From NCBI GenBank assembly GCA_019400425.1, contig JAFREE010000220.1, forward strand, positions 1-31,206: a stretch of 31,206 bases of DNA, read 5' to 3'. This DNA comes from Hymenochaete sp. R1. Lineage: Eukaryota > Basidiomycota > Agaricomycetes > Hymenochaetales > Hymenochaetaceae. Under the pieces are notes generated by a model. The model was not told the origin of the DNA and did not search any database. It saw only the letters and a program-made list of their open reading frames with translations. The position numbers and the translations under genes are program-made. Numbering within the stretch: the stretch's first letter is position 1; every line of letters starts with the position of its first letter. Positions 1-11,516 of the stretch are shown here, piece by piece.

Positions 1-277
1 TATATGGGTGATTTTTGTTGTTGCCGAGCTGATTGAATTGGTTGTTTCGCACGCTGGGTGAGTTTCTCTCGTCTTTGAGGAAGGATGGTGGTCACTCTGG
101 TGCATGTCAGAGTCTGGAAACCACCTATTCATGTTTCGGCCTCTTCAACAAAGTGCCCAATCCGGAATTTGCGTTGGTTTTTGACTCTCGTTGTTGAGTT
201 TCGGCGGTGGTGTAAGTCGACATTTCCTCTGGGTGCAAGCTCTGCACTTCTTGCAGCCGCGTTTGCCTTAGCTTCTC

Positions 278-316
278 TCCTCCTCCTCCTCCTCCTCCTC
301 CTCCTCCTCCTCCTCC
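278..316. repeat. (TCC)13 microsatellite
   Basis: Thirteen perfect TCC units lie about 30 bases before the CCT3 ATG at 348. This is where the 5' leader or core promoter of the original gene would be. CT-rich stretches are common just upstream of fungal start codons, so the tract may be an expanded promoter pyrimidine run. Confidence 0.9.
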
Positions 317-347
317 TCACCTCTCTCTTCCTTGCTTACGATTTACC

Positions 348-1770
348 ATGGCGCCTCCAGTCTTCACCATGAGTAAGTGTTCTTGCTGCATATAGATTCG
401 AAATCTTAACTCTATTTCGTTGAGCAACGCACCTAAGCGATGGTCACGTCAGAAGCTCAAAAGTCAGACATGACCACGACCAACGTGTGCACCACTGCAC
501 CTTCACCTCCCATCTTCCATTATTGCTTTGTCGGTAGTCAAAACAGCTTCGGGCTTCATGAGAACGTGTTTGTGACCCAAAGTCTTGCTGAAAATGGTTG
601 TAGAATCGATGGGTGTTTCATGGTAAGCATTTTTTTTCGCCATTATTGTCTTTTTCGGTCGATGCTGAGCAAGTTTTTGCCAGGCTAATGAACAATGGTA
701 ACACTATTCTGAAGAGGGTCGAGGTCACTCGTACAGCCGCAAAGAACATGACTTAGCTCAGTAGGACGTAGGACGAGGAGCGTGGAGATGGAACAACGGG
801 CGTCATCGTTCTCAGTGCGTGATACGGTGCATGCATCTGCATTTCCTTCTCACATCCTTCTTACAGCCAGAATTTTTTTCGCTCGGTCTATGCAATATTG
901 AAACGGAACTGGGATTATCATATCCACATTCAACAAGGTCATGGAAGAGGCACTTGCCGTCATCGGTCGATCGGTCGAGTCTCCATCCCATCAATGTTGC
1001 AAACAACAAAAAGATGCTGGCGTTCATCCATCGGCACCAAATTCGCCATTTGATGGTTCCAGCTTATGTGCAAGCTAGCCCTTCAAGCCGTACAGACAAT
1101 AGCAATAAGTGACACTGGGCAGACGACTGTGGATGTCAAGCATTGTGCGCGAAGGATACAGTGGTGAGCTTGAGGATTCGCTCGCACTCAGCAGCACCAT
1201 GCTGAACAAAGATGTCACTCATCCAAAAATGTGCTGCCGAATCGAAAGGCCCCGAGTCATCCTCCTCAACTGCCCTTTGGAATATATGAAAGGCGAATCG
1301 CAGACAGACATTGGAATTGCATGCGAAGAGGACTGGTCTAGGGTGCTCGAGATCGAAGAGGAGCAGATCAAGTTGCTCGGCGAAAGATTGAGATCATGCC
1401 TGACCTCCTCTTCACCGAAAAGGGTGTCTCTGATCCGGCTCACCATTTTCTCGCAAAAGCCAACATTACAACTCTCGGTCGTGTCCGCACGTCCGTTAAC
1501 AATCACATCGCACGCGATGTCGGTGCTACCATCAAGGACCTATGGGAGTCGGATGTTGGAACTGGATGTGGGTTCTTCAAGATCGAGCAGATCGGTGACG
1601 TGTATTTCTCGTTCCTCGGAGTGCGAGAGCCCAAAGGCTTGTACAATGATCATTTGTGGTCCCTTCGAAGACATTTTCAACGAGATCGACTGCAATCTTG
1701 CTGGTGCGGTGAGTATGATGGTTGTTGGACTCGGTGGAAAGAAAATACAGGTGGTGACACGATATAATGT
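348..1770 (+). pseudogene. CCT3: CCT3 (TCP-1 gamma) chaperonin subunit, decayed
   Basis: CCT3 is one of eight subunits of the cytosolic TRiC/CCT chaperonin that folds actin and tubulin. The first exon starts at an ACCATGG context and reads MAPPVFTM before a GTAAGT donor at 373, as in CCT3. Further family blocks follow in changing frames. The ATPase block DEERGDGTTGVIVL is near 772-815. The INVANNKKMLAFIH block is near 990-1030. MLNKDVTHPK, CPLEYMKGESQTDIGI and EEDWSRVLEIEEEQIKLL lie in the frame opening at 1109. LLFTEKGVSDPAHHFLAKAN and DVGTGCGFFKIEQIGD lie in the frame opening at 1396. In-frame stops occur at 754 and 769; the latter is a Gln to TAG change in the motif LSRTQDEE. At least two frameshifts separate the blocks, and the C-terminal third is not recognisable. 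Identity is near certain and loss of function is very likely. Confidence 0.92.
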
Positions 1771-2719
1771 CGATCGGCGTTTTTTCATTGACTGCGCGAG
1801 AGAGCGAGCGAGCGACTCCCTCAAGACTTGACTTCCTACCACTTCCACACCGCGCGCATCAACATGCTCGAAGGGACCGAGAAAGAGCCCCGTTGCGGCT
1901 GCTAAACACGCGAGTACTCAAAGCAATGGCCAATCAAATCGACTTGCAGCGCCCCAAAAGCAGCCATGTGCACGGCGCCATGTCCATACCCAAGTCCCAG
2001 GACTGACCACACAGACGGCCGTGGTCTTCATTACCTCAAGGTACAAGCAAAGCGACGCGCTGTTGGTGCACCATCAGAGTGCGTCTCTTTTTTGCTGCCT
2101 GATTCGCTCGCAGTAATCAAACCATGACGCTCCAGTGTCAGACTATGGCATGTCTCCTGGTGAGTGTCGCTCGCGTGGATGGGAATAACAGAGCTGGGTT
2201 TGAAGTTGGCCAGGACTGGTTGGGCAAAGGAATGGATGCTTTCGTGGGCAAAAGCTTAGACATCAAGGTGCGTTGGCCGTCTTTTTGTCAAATTTCTTAT
2301 ATAACAAGTGACCTTGAAGATCGAGCGAGTCATTGGGAAAAGCCCGCTCATTGTTCAACACAACCATCACTATCCCTTGGCACATTTTGCTCACTGGAAT
2401 CGGATGGCGAATGGGCATGGGATGTCCCTGTAGCATCAGTGGGGAACGCCCGAGGCGAACGAAAAAGACAAGTGTCGGAGCAGGATGCGTGCATGGCGAA
2501 CGCAAGAAGACATGCCTGTTCCCATTTTTGTGTCCTCTCAAAGTGTTCCGTGTGCGCGAAGTCAAATGAAAAACGTCATTCTATTCTATAAGATAAAGTG
2601 CGACAATTGCATATTTATGTCTACAGTTTACGATTGAATAATGCATTCGAAAAGAAAAAGAAACAAGTTACTTCTGAAAGAGATACATTGTTGACTATTA
2701 TCGACTACAAATTCATTCA
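1771..2719. other. Intergenic stretch after the CCT3 remnant
   Basis: No gene could be recognised here. The distal third of CCT3 should lie at the left end but cannot be read with confidence; it may be deleted or too diverged. Short open frames, for example on the plus strand at 2124-2591, match nothing I know and look like chance. The right end is AT-rich and would hold the 3' ends of two convergent genes, CCT3 (+) and NAP1 (-). Confidence 0.5.
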
Positions 2720-4487
2720 TTATACCTCATCACTATCATCCATCTCAAAGTCCGACCCTTTGTCCTCTCATTTATCAAGGTCAGCCTCCAACTCGTGCGC
2801 CTCGCCCGTGTAGTAGTCCAATGCACAAAGCAATTTACACACATCACTATCAAAATGCCATCTTCACAAATCCCAAAAACAAAGTAAATGGCATACCCTG
2901 CCCTTGAAGTCATCTCCGAGCTGTATGCGGAACTCAAGATCCCACTCTAGCTCTTCAATGTCTTCATCCGAAACATTGAGTGTATCATTAGCGGGCCGTT
3001 GAGGCAGGTCGAAGAACTTGAAGAAAAATGTCTCATCCGAGGCGTGCTTGACAACGCGAGACGTTGGTCGAGCTGCGAGCGAGGGCGCAAGAGCAAGCAC
3101 TTGAGTCAGTCGCCGAACCAGCATTAATGCGCCATGTACTCACCTAGCGCCTCCACATTCTTTGTCAGATCCTTCTCCGCACTCTTCCATCTAATCGGAG
3201 TTACCTCAGAAGCCCAACGACCGCATTCCCAAGCCAGTCAACTCCTTCCTATAAACGTACGTTTTCTCCAACACCTCATTCTCGAACCAGTCGCTGAGCT
3301 CGAATACGAACGAGAGCTTGCGATTTGGCTTCGTTGCGCCAGCGCCACTCTGCTTGTGGTTGGAATCGGCATCAAAGTCGAGGGACGCATTTGCGAGCAT
3401 TGCAGCGAGGTCCGAGATGGGAGGGGAGGGGGGATGCCGAGCTGCCGGAAAGGTAGGAGACAACTGTCAACGAGGTGTCTGAGGACGTGCGCACCCCTGT
3501 AACGGACGAAAGAATTAGCTCTCTTTCTTCTAATCACTCGCTATTAGAAAGAAAGAACTAACTCGTACTTGAGACTCATCAGTGCCCACACGCCCGGGTG
3601 GTTCCTCAGCATGGTCAACCAAAACTCGTCCGACGGAACCGCCTCCGTCGCAGCAGCTGTCTTCATGTCCTTCACATCTGCGTCAACCCCATCCGCTGGG
3701 ATATCATCCAAAGCAGCTTGAAGCGCTGCGTAGTGTTCATCTGGGCGCGTGACAGCAGCCTGAGCTTGAGCGTGTGCGCGGCCTGCTTCTAGTTCTTCAA
3801 AGCGAGGGCGAGCGATTCCTGATACAATGGATGGGCGACTATCGTACAGCGGAGCAGATTTTTCGAGGAACTACGGAAGAGAAAAAATCAGCACGCGTAC
3901 AAGCAAGAGACAACGATGTTTGTTCGTGAAGGAAGAAAAAGCGAACGGTAAAGAGGGCCCGAGTACATCAAAATGACGAAAAGAGAGGGGAAACTCCCCC
4001 ATCGTTTATCGATCACAAACGAAAAAAAAACACCTTCCTCTCAACCTACAATACCTCCCTCCTTATCTCCCTCACCGACTCTTCCTGCGCGGCCTGCGCC
4101 CCGAACAAAGCCCTCAACGCCCTCCTCTCCCCAATCGGCAGCTCCATACCCGGCACCGCCGTTTCCTTCTCCACCTGCCCACTCGCCTTTGAGTACGCCT
4201 CCATCTCCTCCTTTGCCCGCTCCATTCACTGCCACCCCAGCACCAGCACTAGCACCGACAAGCCCAAGGAGTAGCATATCGCTACTCCTTGGACTTCCCG
4301 CCCTCCACCCCCTCCTTGAGCTCCGCACCGAGCCCAGCCTAAAACTGGGTGTCACAACCGTGCCATCTAGCAAACTCTGCTTTATGTGTGCGAGGGTCGG
4401 GGTGAGCGCGATACCCGTGGTATTTGCGGTCGCGTTGGAGCCTGGAGTACTGGCAGCGATGGCGGAGGAAGGGCGGATGGCGGTCAT
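2720..4487 (-). pseudogene. NAP1: Nucleosome assembly protein 1 (NAP1) family, decayed
   Basis: NAP1 proteins are histone H2A-H2B chaperones. Reading leftwards, the N-terminal part ends LTPTLAHIKQSLLDG near 4370. A helix segment AKEEMEAYSKASGQVEKE runs to a donor at 4054. The next exon starts at 3870 with FLEKSAPLYDSRPSIVSGI, the NAP1 'LEKKY..LYD.R..I..G' signature, and continues to EFWLTMLRNHPGVWALM. Later parts are LRHLVDSCLL, KLSFVFELSDWFENEVLEKT, TPIRWKSAEKDLTKNVEAL, ETFFFKFFDLPQRP, ELEWDLEFRIQLGDDFKG and LDYYTGEAHELEADLDK, then an acidic tail ending at 2720. There is a frameshift before the helix segment and another in the domain core. A TGA interrupts the acidic tail after DLDK. Introns are retained, so this is not a retrocopy. 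The start is uncertain because the frame stays open to 4643. Confidence 0.9.
4264..4292. repeat. Perfect 12-bp inverted repeat with 5-nt loop
   Basis: CCAAGGAGTAGC at 4264-4275 is followed by ATATC and then the exact reverse complement at 4281-4292. It lies in the part of the NAP1 remnant where the expected N-terminal helix cannot be read. It may mark a small inverted duplication that helped break the gene. No flanking direct repeat was seen, so it is not called a transposon end. Confidence 0.85.
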
Positions 4488-4643
4488 GGAAGTGAGCGAG
4501 AAAAGGGTGGTTTTTGTGGTTGTGGCGTCTTTTTTGAGATGAGACGGGTTTGCGCGGTCGTCAGGTGTATTAGACGACTGGTGCTGCAAAGGTACCATGC
4601 TAGTGCCCAGACGGCTCGTACATTGTCTGCGTCCCAGAACCAA

Positions 4644-5251
4644 GCCCTGGGTAGGACTGCATGTCGAGCGCGCCCATGCTGATGCTACCGCGCGAAGTTT
4701 ATTTGAGGCATGCTAGGGATCTGTTATAGTTGCTGTCGCTGTTAAAGACATTTCGGCTGAGAATCGGACCTGCAGACATCTGTCCCTTGAATGACCGGTC
4801 TGAGGAAATGAGGGTGGTGGCGGCTGGCTGCGGCTGCTGCATGCGCGCGAAATCGTCGTCGTCGCTATCGCTGTCCTCGGTCCATGCGCGCGTGTCTTCC
4901 CCCCCCCCCCCCTATCTTCCAATCCCCACCCACCTTCTCCAGTCCCTTTCATCCTGCAACCTAATGATCACCGTGAATTCGGTAATCCGAGTAGGTCCTT
5001 CCAACCCCACTCGCGCGCCATGCGGTGGTCATTTTCTCATTCCCAACGCGTCCAGGTGCGAAGGAGCGAGCGAGAGCAGCGAAAAAAGAGTTTGGCGCGC
5101 GTGGACGTCAGCGACGGACGTGCTTGTGTGCGCGCTCGCGCTGTCGCCGTTGGTGGTGGTGGCTGTTGAAGAACAAGGACGACGCGCGCACAACAACCAA
5201 CCCATTAATATTGGGTTGCGCGCCTACCCACTGGTTACATAAAACCGGAAA
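4644..5251. other. Upstream region of NAP1, with C14 tract
   Basis: This is the promoter side of the NAP1 remnant on the minus strand and of the small plus-strand ORF that starts at 5252. A run of fourteen C lies at 4899-4912. The right half is rich in CGCG words. No coding signal was recognised; the open frames here are low complexity. Confidence 0.5.
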
Positions 5252-5603
5252 ATGCCGACACATGACGAAATACGCCGGATTTTAGTTCGCATCGACATGC
5301 CGTCCTCATACGCGTCCTCCCAACAGTACTCACTCGACAACCTGGACGCCGCCCTGGACGCCGCCCTCAACACCGCTTGTGCCCTCCTCGCGCCAGAAGC
5401 AGAGTTCAAGCAGGGGTCTTTTGACGACCACGCTCTCGTTGTATGGTGCTTCGACCTCGCCCGCACAAGACCGAGCGCGCGAGTACCTCAAACGCGCGCA
5501 CAAGACGTTGCGTGCGCGACGGCTTCCACAGCACGCAAGACTCCGCGCGCGCGTGTGGCTAACCGAGACCACACACACCGGTGACGAGCTGGGTTTCAGA
5601 TGA
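5252..5603 (+). pseudogene. Unidentified frameshifted ORF, alanine-rich
   Basis: The ATG at 5252 opens a frame beginning MPTHDEIRRILVRIDMPSSY, followed by an alanine- and leucine-rich amphipathic stretch (LDAALDAALNTACALLAP) and FDDHALVVWCFDLARTR near 5430-5470. After that the frame turns into low-complexity Arg/Ala sequence. A neighbouring frame carries a helical continuation, REYLKRAHKTLR, to the stop at 5603. This looks like one helical, possibly repeat-type protein with a frameshift near 5470. I do not recognise the family. An N-terminal piece of a TPR protein such as an APC/C subunit is a guess only. Confidence 0.4.
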
Positions 5604-6479
5604 AAAAAAGTAGATAGGATCAAGGGCCCTGAGTCTGACAGCAGAGTACTTAACAATACTGCCCCTTGGATTGTTCACTCCAACCCTTTCTTTACGATAG
5701 TTGTTTAATGCACAGGAAGGTACGGAAAAGGATCCTCACCAAAGGATTGGAGATCAGCCCAACAGATACGCCAGACTGAACCAGTTTTACTTGGATGCTT
5801 GACGCCTTCCTGGCGAAATTAGTTCTAAAGAAGAGGTCATGTCTCTTAGGGCTCTAAAAATTGATCTGAAAAACACATTGAAGATAATCTGCAGAAGGGA
5901 GGAAGGCATGTATAGGAAAATGTGGCAGGAGCAGCCTCGAACATTGGTGATCAATAATCTTTTCTGTAGAAACCGATTGCTGCGTCTCTTCCAAATCCTG
6001 TTCATGCTCTTGAGGGGCATGAGAAGGAATAAATGTGATCGGAAAGGGAGTTGAAATATGATGGTCCGATATGGGAAGGGAGGTTTACCTCGTTGACATT
6101 CGCCAAGGTTGATGATGAGCCGGGCAAGGTAGAGCACATGAAAACTGCTTTCTTTCCGGGATCATTTAGCTACGCTTCGAGGAGTGAAATTCTGAAATAC
6201 TCTGACCAGGAGAAGCCCCATTTGTTATTGTCTTGAACTAGTGTTAACCATCATGATAGATAAAAGAAAGGCGTAATTCAATTGGTGCATGAAACATGGT
6301 ACATTTATACTTTGCGTCGATGCCTTCACAAAAATCTCGCATCATGAGGTCATAACCGACAACATCGACTGTCCGCTTGTAGAAGAACACCTCAAATCGT
6401 CGAAATCCGGAGACGTCACGACACTCGTTGATAAAACTTCTTTCCCAGAAGCAAATAATCCCAACGGGACGAGTTCAAA
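5604..6479 (+). other. Unassigned stretch with possible coding remnants
   Basis: Two plus-strand segments have coding-like composition but match no family I can name. One runs from about 5715 to 6050 and contains DPHQRIGDQPNRYARLNQFY and then KNTLKIICRREEGMYRKMW. The other is at 6051-6236 and contains WEGRFTSLTFAKVDDEPGKV. They are in different frames and may be pieces of one decayed gene. The 3' flank of the GH35 remnant lies at the right end. Confidence 0.3.
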
Positions 6480-9378
6480 AATAGCTGCACTTGCGCCTAT
6501 TCGTCTATTTGACTATTAGAATCGCAACGGAACCGATTCAATGAAGCGGAGCCTACCGAGAGACCATAAAGTTAACGTTATGGTGCTGTCACCATTAGGA
6601 TTCAAGATACCTTCTGAAACCTGTACACCAAGTTTTTGAATATATGATTCACAGTGAGCTGAACACAAAAGACATACCAGGAATACGCTGTGCGGTTCAA
6701 GGTTTGAAGTGAACCGGCCATACTGCCATCCGTTCACGTATATAACACTCCGATAATTGCTACTGGGAGATGGGGTGAACTGGAATCCGAGAGTCATGTT
6801 AACACCAGCGGGGATGTCGAGAGTAAAGTTTGTCCGGAAAACCTGGACTCCGGAACTGGGGATCCCGTCGTTGGGAGAAGATGTGTTCCATGCAGAATTA
6901 TCAAAGCTGGGAAGAACGGCGCCTTGACGGATTGTAAACTACAGAAACAAACTCGACAGCGATGCATTGTACGAACCAACGTGTTCAGCCCATGAGACTC
7001 CTTCGTTGATTGGACCTTGCACTTTATCCGGAAAATCTTCCCCTCCAAAATCACCAGTCAACTTCCAAGACGTGAAATTATTTCCCTCCAGCGCAAATTC
7101 GTGGATACCACGAGGATCCTAGCATCATAACTACAGTCAGATCTCAATGTCTTCCTATTTTTGAATTCATGGACATACCTTATAGCCATCATTCGCAGTC
7201 TTCCTCTGATAGTCCTGGTACTACGCATAAATATGCTTGGTGATTTGACTGAACGACAGAACCCAGCTTACCGGTCGAGTTCATTACCACTGTGAGAATA
7301 TACGTACCGAAGTTCGTCTCGTTGGTGAACGTGAATGTTGAGTTAACTAAATCAACACTGGAGTCGCCTTTCCCTGAACCCAGAAATTGCCTGTTCGAGA
7401 AGGCGGAGAACCCAAACGCATTGCCCCTACGTAGACTCAGCAACGACTCACGTCTCATAAGGATAAGTTATACCCTTGGATGGATAGGTTAAGCCCTGTG
7501 GCAGTTCTACTGAAAGTTCAGCGGAAAATGAAATTGCCGGAGTGGAAGCCTTGAAGACAACATCAGAGAAAAAATAGGCATCGGACCGTATTCATCCGCG
7601 TTAAGAACCACATCTCCAGAAAATGGATGCAAAATATAGAAGTCGGTGCTATTACCCTCACTTGGTGCGCGATAAATCACGAAGACATCGAAATTGTTGG
7701 CAAAAGGAGGACCGGATACGTTTGCGATGAGAGACAATCCCCATAATGCCGGCGAAGGATGATAAAATAGACTTTGAAGTTTGATCTCGGGGAACTTCGG
7801 GTCGCAGAACGCGAGCTTCGTTGCCTGCCTAAAGCCCAATTTATTAATGCTAGCTTTAGTCAAGGAACATTCTCATACCGCAGATAATCATAAGATGTGT
7901 ATACAGTAGGTTCTGCAAGATTTCAGGATGACGCAGTTAGTAATATAGCGACTACGCTCGTAAGGCAAATCGCTTACCCCCAGTTTGTCGCGCCGTAGGC
8001 CATGTACAAGCACATAACTGTCGCCCCGAATCCAATATTTGTCTTATAAAAGACATTGGCAAAATGCGAATCCAAAAAAAGGAGCGCAAGAGTTGTAGGC
8101 TGGTCCACTCCACAGATTGAATGAACCGCCTGGATATATTGGGGAGTCATCCATAAACTATAGAAACCATGAATATTAGGCTCGAGGGTACGCACCTTGG
8201 AGCTCTGCGATATAAGTCAGTCTCCGAGGAGCATGCTCTTCAATGTTGAACACGAAATCTGTCGGGAGTTCTGGAAGGCCGGTGGGATTCGAGTAATCGA
8301 AGCCGGCAGGATAGCTATCGAATGCATAGCTACGGGGACCAGTCAGTTTGAGAGGCCCACTAACATCATATAGCGGACTACGTACATACCAACTTCTCCC
8401 TCTCCGGATGCAAATACTCCACATCGGCCTGCATCCTTGTGTGTAATTGGTACATCTTTGATTCCATCTTTCCGGTAAGCCAAGTTTAGAGTCACTATCG
8501 CTTCCGATGTGGTAGGATCAGAATCAGCAGATGGCCCAAACTCGTTCTCGCTCTGAACAGCTGGGAAAGGACACATGAGCATTTTCTTCATTACTGAGAT
8601 AATGAACTCTTTTTTTTACCTATAACTGGGTCACCTGTGTACTGGAACTTCGATATTAAACTTGAAATTTGTTAACATAGTCTTGCCACGCTTCGACAAA
8701 TTTGGTCTCGTTGGAGCGTGCTTGATCTGTAATGTTCGTGAGCCAGCCTGGGAATCCACCTCTAGCCAGCTATAAGTATTCTTGTAAGTCAAGACGTTAT
8801 GACGAAAAACGCATTATGCATACTCGTCTTACCCTAATTTACGAGACAGTGAACGTCATATCTTTTAGTAGATCGGTAAACGAGCTTACGTCGATGTATG
8901 GCTGCAGAGAAACACTCGTGAGAACAAAATTTTCGAGACAAGGCCAAAAATACTTACACCTGGTCTAACAGGGACATAAATTCCACTTCTTTGAGCAACT
9001 TCCAGGAACAGCTCGAGGGATCTGTAAAAATTGAAGTCTAGCCTGCCTTGCTTTCCTTTAATCAGTCCCAGTACGTATATATAGAAACGGAGTTGAAACC
9101 TCCAGCCTAAAAGCGTGATATCAGTACATCAAAGAACCAGGGAATTCAGCGATGTCACTCCAGAGCTTCGGTACGGGACGTCACCAAGCATGAACTTCCC
9201 CGGACACGATGAACGTCCGTTTCCCATCAATGATTTAGCTATGCTCACCGGATTGGACTGCCTACGTAGAGTTTCCATGCTGGTAGCCGGGCGAGTCGGG
9301 TGGGACCGTATACCCCTCCAGAGCGACAACTGCTAAGGCAAGGGCAAATATAAGAGAAACTGACTTTAACCATCCCAT
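6480..9378 (-). pseudogene. Secreted GH35 beta-galactosidase, decayed
   Basis: GH35 enzymes hydrolyse terminal beta-galactosides outside the cell. The ATG at 9378 begins a hydrophobic signal peptide (MGWLKSVSLIFALALAVVAL), followed by GYTVPPDSPGYQHGNST. Further GH35 blocks in order are IIDGKRTFIVSGEVHAW, AGGFNSVSIY, GIYVPVRPG joined to PYID across an intron, GGFPGWLTNITDQARSNE, AVQSENEFGPSADSD, DSYPAGFDYSNPTGLPELP, TYIAELQGA, CLYMAYGATNWG, and C-terminal jelly-roll pieces such as FRTNFTLDIPAGVNMTLGFQ and EGILNPNGDSTITLTLWSLG. The acid/base Glu (8541-8543) and the nucleophile Glu (8203-8205) are both still encoded. In-frame stops follow GNST and EHS, another follows HAW, and several frame changes occur later. 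It was once a full-length family member of about 1,000 residues with many introns. Not functional as read. Confidence 0.92.
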
Positions 9379-10345
9379 CTTGAGCCTGAAATAGTAGTCA
9401 AGCGAGACGAGATCGTTCAGAGAATGCTACAGCATCCAAGGGCTTTGTGGAAACCGCGTGGTATAAAATATCGTCATCATCAAGTATCACCTAGTGTCTG
9501 GCGGTCCGCATCGTGTCTGCTATATCGTAAGCGCTGGTGAGTATCGTTGATAAAAGATCAACCTGATGTCATAAGATTGTCTAATAACAGTCTCAGAAGC
9601 CATAGCGGAAAGAACAGGTGATTTGGCACGCTTGATCACGAGGCGTGACGGTGTCTCGTCTTTGCACGGTGAAGCAACTACCTCTACCTACGACAAGCAC
9701 AATGTACTCGCTGCATGTCGGCCGCTTTGGATGGCAGCACCACGAGTTCTTCGAGCAAGACCCGATGATATATACAGACTAAGCCGACGTTTGTCAGATG
9801 GATAAGAAACTGGAGGAAGCAGGACTCTGAGGCTTACTGCGCGATGAGTATTGATGGGATTTTCCCTCCGCATAATTGATATAGGGCGAAATTCAAACCA
9901 AATCAGGAAGGTACCATCCACATCTTGAAAAAAGGGCCTCCATATGCGCAAGGTACTGTAGATATCAAGACTGCAAGATTGTGAGCCCGTTGATGGGTAG
10001 GTGGGTAGACAAAGCGAAACTCCTTCTTCATACTATGGAAGAAAGCTTTCGGAAAACACTGTCAAGTCCTTTCAGAGACCTTGAGCATCTTTGATGATCA
10101 ATCTTGGTTAATTGGTTGAAAGTCTAGGTGAAAGTATGGTCATGGGCGGGTAAGAGGGGTGAGTGAGTGAGGTGAGCGAGTCAGAAAGTTGACGAGATAT
10201 GATCGACGCTAACTATACATATAAGTAGTTACACTCCTGCTTAATAAAGACAGCACGTGCTTACCAGGCTGAACGTTGGCTGTTGGCCTTGAACATTGGC
10301 CTGCATCTTGTTTCCTCATTATGCAAACGCACCTCATCTAAATCC
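9379..10345. other. Intergenic region between divergent GH35 (-) and REV1 (+)
   Basis: About 970 bases would have held the promoters of both neighbours. No protein family or RNA gene was recognised. Short open frames on both strands look random. Purine-rich GTGAGTGAG-type runs occur near 10155-10180. Confidence 0.5.
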
Positions 10346-11332
10346 ATGGGTACGCTCAGCGCCAGCTCGTCTTTTTCAGATATCTTCAACCAAGACACTC
10401 CCAAATTTCTCGAAGCTCTGCGTACCACCATCTTCCCAGGGGAGGAGGTCGACCACGACACTCCAGTAGCAGCAAACCCGCATGCTTTGAAATGAAAGCG
10501 GTCCGACGAGTCAATACAGCCTTCAGAATTGTCTCAGCGGCTTGCATTAAGCTCGCCTCAAATCACTGCCCCTAGTGAAGAAGAACTCGAAGCTCCTTCC
10601 AAGAAGGCTAAGGTCAAGGATGGGAGGGAGCACGTAGAAGGGTCATCGAAGTAACAAATCTCTGCTTCGTCCGTTAAGCCACCTCAGGGCGAGGAAAACA
10701 TGCCTCTAGTTCGTAATGAAGAAATGTCGGATCCGTTGTACGTCTCCAACCCAGCTATGCACCTCACAATGCCAATGAATATGCAGAACGACTCATGCAA
10801 GACTGTGCCTTCCGTGCAGAGCATACCCCCGCAGCTGGTGCGGACTTCATCGAAGGATTCTACAAGAACTCTAGACTCTATCATCTCAGCACATGGAAGT
10901 CGAGCTTCGAGCGTTCGTCCAAAAAACACAGGGGCGAGCAGAAAAGTCGTTTTCGTTGGGCGACGTTGGTTCCAGGATCTTGGACGAGAAGAGTGAGGAG
11001 AAAGACGGATACGTCGGGCGGATCGATGAAGATACGAGTCCCGGGACGAGCATACGCGGGAACGCATTCCAGCTCCTCAGATAACCAAGCGGGAACAGGA
11101 GCAAAGGCAAAGCCTGTTCTGAGAGTCCTGCATGCTCTGAGGAAAGAGTCGTCATTTACTGTGACTTCGACTGCTTCTTTGCCTCTGTGGGACCCCCTGC
11201 TCGCTCGCATCTCAAGGATCGACCTGTGGCCGTATGTCATTCACAAGGCGGGCAAGTTGGTCAGGCAAGCACGAGTGAAGTGTCGAGCGCTAATTGTAAG
11301 GCACGAGAGTTTGACATACATGCGGATATGAG

Positions 11333-11393
11333 GTGCGTCTTCCCCCCCCCCCCCCTCTTCAAGTATTTCAAACTCGATTTATGGTTTATCGAG
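11333..11393 (+). other. REV1 intron with C14 tract
   Basis: Donor GTGCGT at 11333 and acceptor ATCGAG before 11394 join the palm segment to the exon SLHQARKL in the correct phase. A run of fourteen C fills 11342-11355. The next intron (11454-11506) has a GTGAGT donor, a CTAAC branch-like site and a CAAG acceptor. Confidence 0.8.
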
Positions 11394-11513
11394 CCTCCAT
11401 CAAGCTCGAAAACTTTGTCCAACTGTAATCACGATTCTGTACGAGTTCGAGAAGTGAGTACGTGTTGGTTTACCTCTGCCGGACACAGTACTAACAATAC
11501 TTCAAGGTATAAA

Positions 11514-11516
11514 TAG
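11514..11516 (+). other. In-frame TAG in REV1
   Basis: After the splice at 11506/11507 the frame reads Lys-Tyr-Lys-stop and then ASLKLYTVLMSHADVL. Family members usually have Glu where the stop stands. This stop lies between the two catalytic acidic motifs. Confidence 0.75.

Noticed and set aside
129..320. Poly-arginine open frame on the minus strand
   Set aside because: It is simply the reverse reading of the TCC microsatellite.
2124..2591. 155-codon open frame as a gene, or as the CCT3 C-terminus
   Set aside because: The weak likeness of its first residues to CCT3 does not continue, and no family motif is present.
9458..9470. TATAAAAT as a TATA box for GH35
   Set aside because: It is on the plus strand, while GH35 is on the minus strand.
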